A DNA stretch of 10,241 nucleotides. Origin: Planctomycetota bacterium. GTDB taxonomy: Bacteria; Planctomycetota; PUPC01; JABMSA01. The stretch spans positions 1-10,241 of the forward strand of contig JABMSA010000183.1 in assembly GCA_013202185.1 (NCBI GenBank). The letters run 5' to 3'. The notes beneath the pieces are model-generated. The model did not search any database, was not told the DNA's origin, and was given only the letters and a program-made list of their open reading frames with translations. The translations under genes and the position numbers were made by a program. This document shows positions 8,901-10,241 of the stretch, piece by piece (position 1 is the stretch's first letter; each line of letters begins with the position of its first letter).

Positions 8901-9607
8901 ATGCATACAACTATTCGCAGTCCGACGCCGCACTCAAGGAAGACGCCCGCGTGCAACTGCAAGACCTCCAGCGCCAGCAGGTGTTGGTGGGGCTCCTCGA
9001 GGGGCGCAAGCAGTTGCGCCGGCGCAACAACGTGCCCGAAGCACAGGCACAGGGCAAACCAGACCTGGGCGAGAACTTCAGCCAGGCCGAAGCCGAAAGC
9101 CTGCGAAACTCGCTGGGCAAGGACGACAGCGAAAACCTCGACCTCATCACCGAGGGGATAATCGGCGGGCAGGAAGTCGCCGCCGGACAAGCCACGCACC
9201 TGATCATCAACACGCCCCTCAAGGGCAAGCTCATTCAGTTTGAGCGGCCCCTGCAGGTGGAAACCAACGCCGAGATGCAAGTGTCGTTCGCGGCCAAGCG
9301 CGCCGCCCCGCCCCGCACGGCGAGCAACTGGCTCTACACCGGCGGGCTGTTCATCCTGGCGTTTCTTGTTCTGACGGTCGCCGGCCCCGTGCGCAAGGTC
9401 TGCAGCCGAAAGCGGAATGCCGACGGCGAAGACGACCAGCCCCCGGACGACAGCCGGCCCCCGGACGAGGACCTTGACAATCCGATCGACGACTTTGGAG
9501 ACACAGAGGACCCATTCGGACAGATGGAGGAGGACGAAGACCTGCCGGACGAGCATCCTGAAGAGGAATCAGACCGCCCGGCGGAGGACGAGGAGCCTGA
9601 AGCCTGA
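2870..9607 (+). CDS. Giant exported membrane protein with duplicated periplasmic modules (2245 aa)
   Basis: Not a family I can name. A signal peptide covers residues 1-26 (hydrophobic 11-21, ADA cleavage motif at 24-26). Then come beta-rich module A (about 51-885), six membrane helices (about 931-947, 953-970, 1019-1038, 1047-1063, 1070-1090, 1100-1117), beta-rich module B homologous to A (about 1120-1945), a helical stretch with one TPR-like unit (about 1977-2054), a small beta segment, a seventh helix (about 2154-2174) and a tail in which about half of the last 63 residues are D or E. Basic clusters (KRR 947-949, RRQLRR 1041-1046, RR 1093-1094, RKVCSRKR before the tail) sit where the positive-inside rule puts cytoplasm. 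Both modules and the TPR-like stretch are thus predicted periplasmic and the tail cytoplasmic. C1118 ends a lipobox-like ATGC. No catalytic motif is visible. It lies 177 bp after the vWA gene on the same strand and may share its function, perhaps as an envelope scaffold (inference). Confidence 0.85.
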   Translation: MKTHHSSATRVFGIVLAIAIAQCADAADAEVGQAQFARQAPVQAEPQPLPDLVAPLDPEEVKVTDVRLKGRIEGRNITFSLELTATTKKSNVEIPLVLGGVVLDNVKKSTDKRRMRYDPGTKTYFMKWDRRGVHEAAITFAARPSLVENGPWRQCLFSIPSSQVRELELRADRTDLEILFPGALRVVRSVEDDELAITAILGTGLPFAVVWKPQVAELDAKLVLTGEANTIATAGAGAMRLDTLFAFDIAQGKLTEMEFAVPASLSVTQVRGRQIRDWRITKDGDAQKLAVILNRPQTKEYGLQVLSEMALPAFPAAISLPLISPQNARTGGHLAIGTNSAIHLLVDKTSGLSQVDASAFPRILLDREHPRRLPTAKAFCYSYAALPYQLSLSLDDIVPSYDASERLVMTVREDDLTVDVELELDVRDAPIRSILIEVPAGIAVADVSGADVEKDDYSVREPAGDEGVQEVDVRLRRPLLGRTLVKMRLELGKSPLDNQETFAGLSVRGAKNERGYIVVVAEKGVELDPPAQTGLREVHTGSVPMLVPDAQYAYRFRSGGWSLALTSHKEPSSVGVEGFHLVSVGDGVLYGSVALTYFITGAPIDELYFRLPKELGDVEFVGRDVSRWSNEDERWTVKLQRKIVGDYNLGITYNQRYEDGGRVLIGGVECDRVETQTGYIVVGSHLNVELTPGGPTGENLLAIKRDEVPAHYRLLVNAPILKTYKYVDAPHRHSLTITAYEHTALLAAVVEVMELSTDVDVREDGETESVTTIRYKVKNSSRQFLGLSIPEGAPVWSSHIIEQGPRGAERRVRVTASYDKDSGLLMIPLPRYRDPNRPATVELEYGFTHKKLGWSGVFTLVAPKNQIRSTFANWHITAPRDWAILPGSGAGANMVPEIRNVRQGDISVLMRSVLSSWSSAAYWLSRTDAPFYAGSVVIALLLLVLLKRRLVPHALVVVGLAVLIIVGLYATGAPHFAAGAGQSDQLRTLRFTQVLGTDYESPLEVSACIVPAWRSNATFMGSAVIPVASIACLIIAAGTQRRQLRRALAALGFAGLVCAAGRFSVFVLPLSHLFTWGLPALAALWFVVRVLVRRPAAARVPSAAAALLLVLSFIATGCSTTPAVPPRVHAMLVEMERVECQLTAEKDSMAVDMKLLLDVKKPMRFPVAKTSAILLSKDQLTKDISIKVEDGYYVLAIRKKGRHEIDLKLVSPLPKADDDGRRAFSIHVPVALTNEVRLTVPEPGMQIEAPTAIRLTREEKEGSTIARAILGPGDDAAFIWKPRARQVELETTTFFSKVTSVMLFDTGLVEGRHRVHFQIAQGELKDIQVTIPEGMTVTAAEGEGLGTWRFDPAKRLLEAKLSAAARDEYVLTVTTQISAEGTPYSAAIGALQVEDAPAQGGSLGIATAATAYIAVTDHPQKMNVDDFARDAAALLASWPAVKPADIRHAYRVVKADKPLAVDVMEVQPEIRTRENSVFDIADDRLVYNCELMIEIAKAGVFSVVLALPDGYDIDALGAAQISHWDENDAGGLRRTVQAHFKSRTLGQVALKLALSRPEVELPRQITVPRVTVEGELKHTGRVLISSARGVRLLVSGRQGVSELNPVDEGIRQQGTLAFKLLKPDWQLTVQTEVLEPRVNVEFLHVARVTEGFVRHTHYLRYRLHNAGTKVFEFQMPAEARGKPRITGPDIARRDEVEGRPGRWRVELAHKWFDRPYLLKINYETQFDRTAGKARIPPARALGADLQRGHVVVYATDRVELSTLVAGPSLEVHDARSLPRGFGAGDLSGAAFCYRSSRPNWELSFSATRHDAAALLEARVNHTSIVTVVNEFGESITQVRMQLNVNDKRHLETTLPPGAEIWSLLVNRRSITPSRKAPTNGKNNALLVPLAQAASGELPVDVELIYAMPAGNVWQPNSQMFDGPKFDLPLRNVSWQLYMPETFEYFDFGGTLTVNEEVLNRKQILHYDISAYDRKVQDLNEKDIAKAKSYQDQANRLAQRGEQYKARQAFENAYNYSQSDAALKEDARVQLQDLQRQQVLVGLLEGRKQLRRRNNVPEAQAQGKPDLGENFSQAEAESLRNSLGKDDSENLDLITEGIIGGQEVAAGQATHLIINTPLKGKLIQFERPLQVETNAEMQVSFAAKRAAPPRTASNWLYTGGLFILAFLVLTVAGPVRKVCSRKRNADGEDDQPPDDSRPPDEDLDNPIDDFGDTEDPFGQMEEDEDLPDEHPEEESDRPAEDEEPEA
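3020..5524 (+). repeat. Module A of the internal duplication in the giant protein
   Basis: Residues about 51-885, predicted periplasmic and rich in alternating beta-strand patterns. It aligns colinearly with module B over its whole length. Landmarks (A to B): RRGVHE at H134 to KKGRHE at H1203; AILGTG at 199 to AILGPG at 1268; FDIAQGKL at 247 to FQIAQGEL at 1317; RWTVKL at W635 to RWRVEL at W1703; LLMIPL at 825 to ALLVPL around 1885; W874 to W1934. The offset stays at 1060-1070 residues throughout, which identifies an ancient full-length duplication rather than scattered short repeats. Confidence 0.8.
5660..6220 (+). other. Six-helix membrane region ending in a lipobox-like motif
   Basis: Residues 931-1117 hold six hydrophobic segments with short loops, plus one longer loop (971-1018) predicted periplasmic. 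The sixth segment has the layout of a bacterial lipoprotein signal: basic stretch RRPAAAR, hydrophobic AAAALLLVLSFI, then ATG before C1118, followed by STTPAVPP. It fits the classic lipoprotein pattern but sits mid-protein. An even number of helices returns the chain to the periplasm for module B. Confidence 0.75.
6227..8704 (+). repeat. Module B of the internal duplication in the giant protein
   Basis: Residues about 1120-1945, homologous to module A along its whole length at a nearly constant offset (1060-1070 residues). In the best-conserved blocks about a third to over half of the residues match: 9 of 15 in the AILG..WKP block and 12 of 34 in the F.IAQG block. DNA similarity is not evident, so the duplication is old. 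Module B follows the lipobox-like cysteine directly, as the mature part of a lipoprotein would. Confidence 0.8.
8798..9031 (+). other. TPR-like helical segment of the giant protein
   Basis: Residues about 1977-2054 change from beta-rich to strongly helical, charged sequence. The stretch AKSYQDQANRLAQRG..YKARQAFENAY fits one tetratricopeptide-like helix pair (small residues at the packing positions, G before Y, A-x-x-x-F). A second, more coiled-coil-like helix rich in Q and R follows. It suggests a protein-protein contact in the periplasm close to the last membrane helix. Only one unit is visible, so the TPR label is tentative. Confidence 0.45.
9416..9604 (+). other. Acidic cytoplasmic tail of the giant protein
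   Basis: Residues 2183-2245 follow the last membrane helix and a basic stop-transfer cluster (RKVCSRKR). About 31 of 63 residues are D or E, with many prolines and no predicted fold. Such tails are disordered and may bind basic partners or metal; no specific partner can be inferred. Confidence 0.7.
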
Positions 9608-9660
9608 GACCGGCGTCAGTCGGCAGGAGAGGGGGCGGAGGCCACAGGGCGAAAACCGCA

Positions 9661-9690
9661 AGGGCCAGACGTATGGAAGCGCCTGGCCCT
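9661..9690. terminator. Inverted repeat in the convergent intergenic region, possible terminator
   Basis: AGGGCCAG at 9661-9668 is exactly complementary to CTGGCCCT at 9683-9690, with a 14-base loop. It lies 54 bases after the stop of the giant gene, between two convergent genes, where a bidirectional terminator would be expected. No T run follows on either strand, so an intrinsic terminator is not proven. Confidence 0.3.
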
Positions 9691-9700
9691 CGCGGCATGC

Positions 9701-9733
9701 GTGGGGGGAGTGCTTGTTCCGCTTCCCCCTCAC
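9701..9733. terminator. GC-rich imperfect hairpin at the 3' end of the comM-like gene
   Basis: GTGGGGGGAG at 9701-9710 pairs with CTTCCCCCTCAC at 9722-9733 if one T is bulged, giving about ten pairs around an 11-base loop. It overlaps the stop codon of the minus-strand gene (9730-9732). It could help terminate or protect either transcript, but it lacks a T tract. Confidence 0.25.
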
Positions 9734-10241
9734 CACCTTCGATTGCCGTACATATCTCTATAGTTTATGGCCTCGCTGATGTGATGCTGGGCGATGTTGT
9801 CCGCGCCTTCGAGGTCGGCGATCGTGCGGGCGACCTTGAGCAGGCGGGTGTAGCCGCGGGCCGACAGCCCCAGCGCACTCATCGCCTGCTCGATGAGCTT
9901 CTCGCCTGACTCGTCGAGGACGCAGTACTTCTTGATCATCTTCGGCGTCATCATGGCGTTGGCGGTGATGAGCGTGCCGTCGAACCGTTCGGTCTGGCGG
10001 CGCCGTGAAGCCGTGACCATACCGCGCACTTGCTGCGATGCGATTCCGCCGTCGTCGCTCTTGAGATCGCGATACGCCACGGCCGGCACGTCGACGTGGA
10101 TGTCGATGCGGTCGAGCAGCGGCCCGCTGATCCTGTTTCTGTATCGCTTCACCTCGAAGGGCTCGCACTTGCAGTCGCGGTGGCGGCTGCTGCCGTAGAG
10201 GCCGCAGGGGCAGGGGTTCATCGCGGCGATGAGCATTATCT
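9730..10241 (-). CDS. comM: YifB/ComM-type Mg-chelatase-like AAA+ ATPase, C-terminal part
   Basis: Only the last roughly 170 residues are in the window; the family is about 500 residues long, so the Walker motifs and N-terminal domain lie beyond the right edge. The first in-window ATG (10236) is internal: MLIAAMNPCPCG is the conserved strand and loop of the ATPase core. Counting from it, cysteine pairs C9/C11 and C22/C24 are present as in the family, followed by RISGPLLDRIDIHVDVP (35-51), the AAA+ second-region signature. The C-terminal helical Mg-chelatase-like domain ends with GYTRLLKVARTIADL and HISEAINYR. In naturally competent bacteria ComM is a helicase that promotes branch migration during uptake of transforming DNA; YifB is its E. 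coli homologue. The gene is convergent with the giant gene and separated by 122 bp. Family assignment is firm; a role in transformation here is inference. Confidence 0.93.
   Translation of the reverse strand, partial: IMLIAAMNPCPCGLYGSSRHRDCKCEPFEVKRYRNRISGPLLDRIDIHVDVPAVAYRDLKSDDGGIASQQVRGMVTASRRRQTERFDGTLITANAMMTPKMIKKYCVLDESGEKLIEQAMSALGLSARGYTRLLKVARTIADLEGADNIAQHHISEAINYRDMYGNRRW

Noticed and set aside
9893..10198. Small + strand frame opposite the comM-like gene
   Set aside because: The minus strand over these bases encodes conserved ComM motifs (RISGPLLDRID and the C-terminal helices), so this frame is a shadow.

Overview
This GC-rich window carries three bacterial genes: two co-directional genes on the + strand and one convergent gene entering from the right edge. 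The pairing of a YfbK-type von Willebrand factor A (vWA) protein with a very large exported membrane protein, together with the high GC content, is reminiscent of Planctomycetota or relatives in the PVC group. This is inference from style and family, because no rRNA or other phylogenetic marker is present. Nothing in the window looks like a phage, transposon, CRISPR array or tRNA.

Layout. Positions 2-2692 (+) hold a vWA/YfbK-type protein with an intact MIDAS metal site. Its reading frame is still open at the left edge, so the true start is probably upstream. It has an unusually long (more than 440 residues), basic, low-complexity N-terminal part with different codon use. Positions 2693-2869 are a non-coding spacer with a perfect 10-bp hairpin and a cluster of GTTAC motifs. 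Positions 2870-9607 (+) encode a 2245-residue protein with a signal peptide. It consists of two homologous periplasmic beta-rich modules of about 830 residues, joined by six membrane helices, the last of which ends in a lipobox-like motif. A TPR-like helical stretch, a seventh membrane helix and a very acidic cytoplasmic tail follow. Positions 9608-9729 are a short convergent intergenic stretch with two inverted repeats. Positions 9730-10241 (-) hold the C-terminal part of a YifB/ComM-type Mg-chelatase-like AAA+ ATPase, cut by the right edge.

How they may work together. The vWA protein and the giant protein are adjacent and co-directional, separated by 177 bp, and may form one cell-envelope module. 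The vWA domain would provide metal-dependent protein binding, and the giant protein would provide a large two-lobed periplasmic scaffold tied to the inner membrane. No biochemical role can be read from the sequence. The most notable feature is the giant protein's architecture: it looks like the ancient fusion of two paralogous genes, a membrane protein and a lipoprotein, into one polypeptide. The comM-like gene is convergent and most likely unrelated in function.
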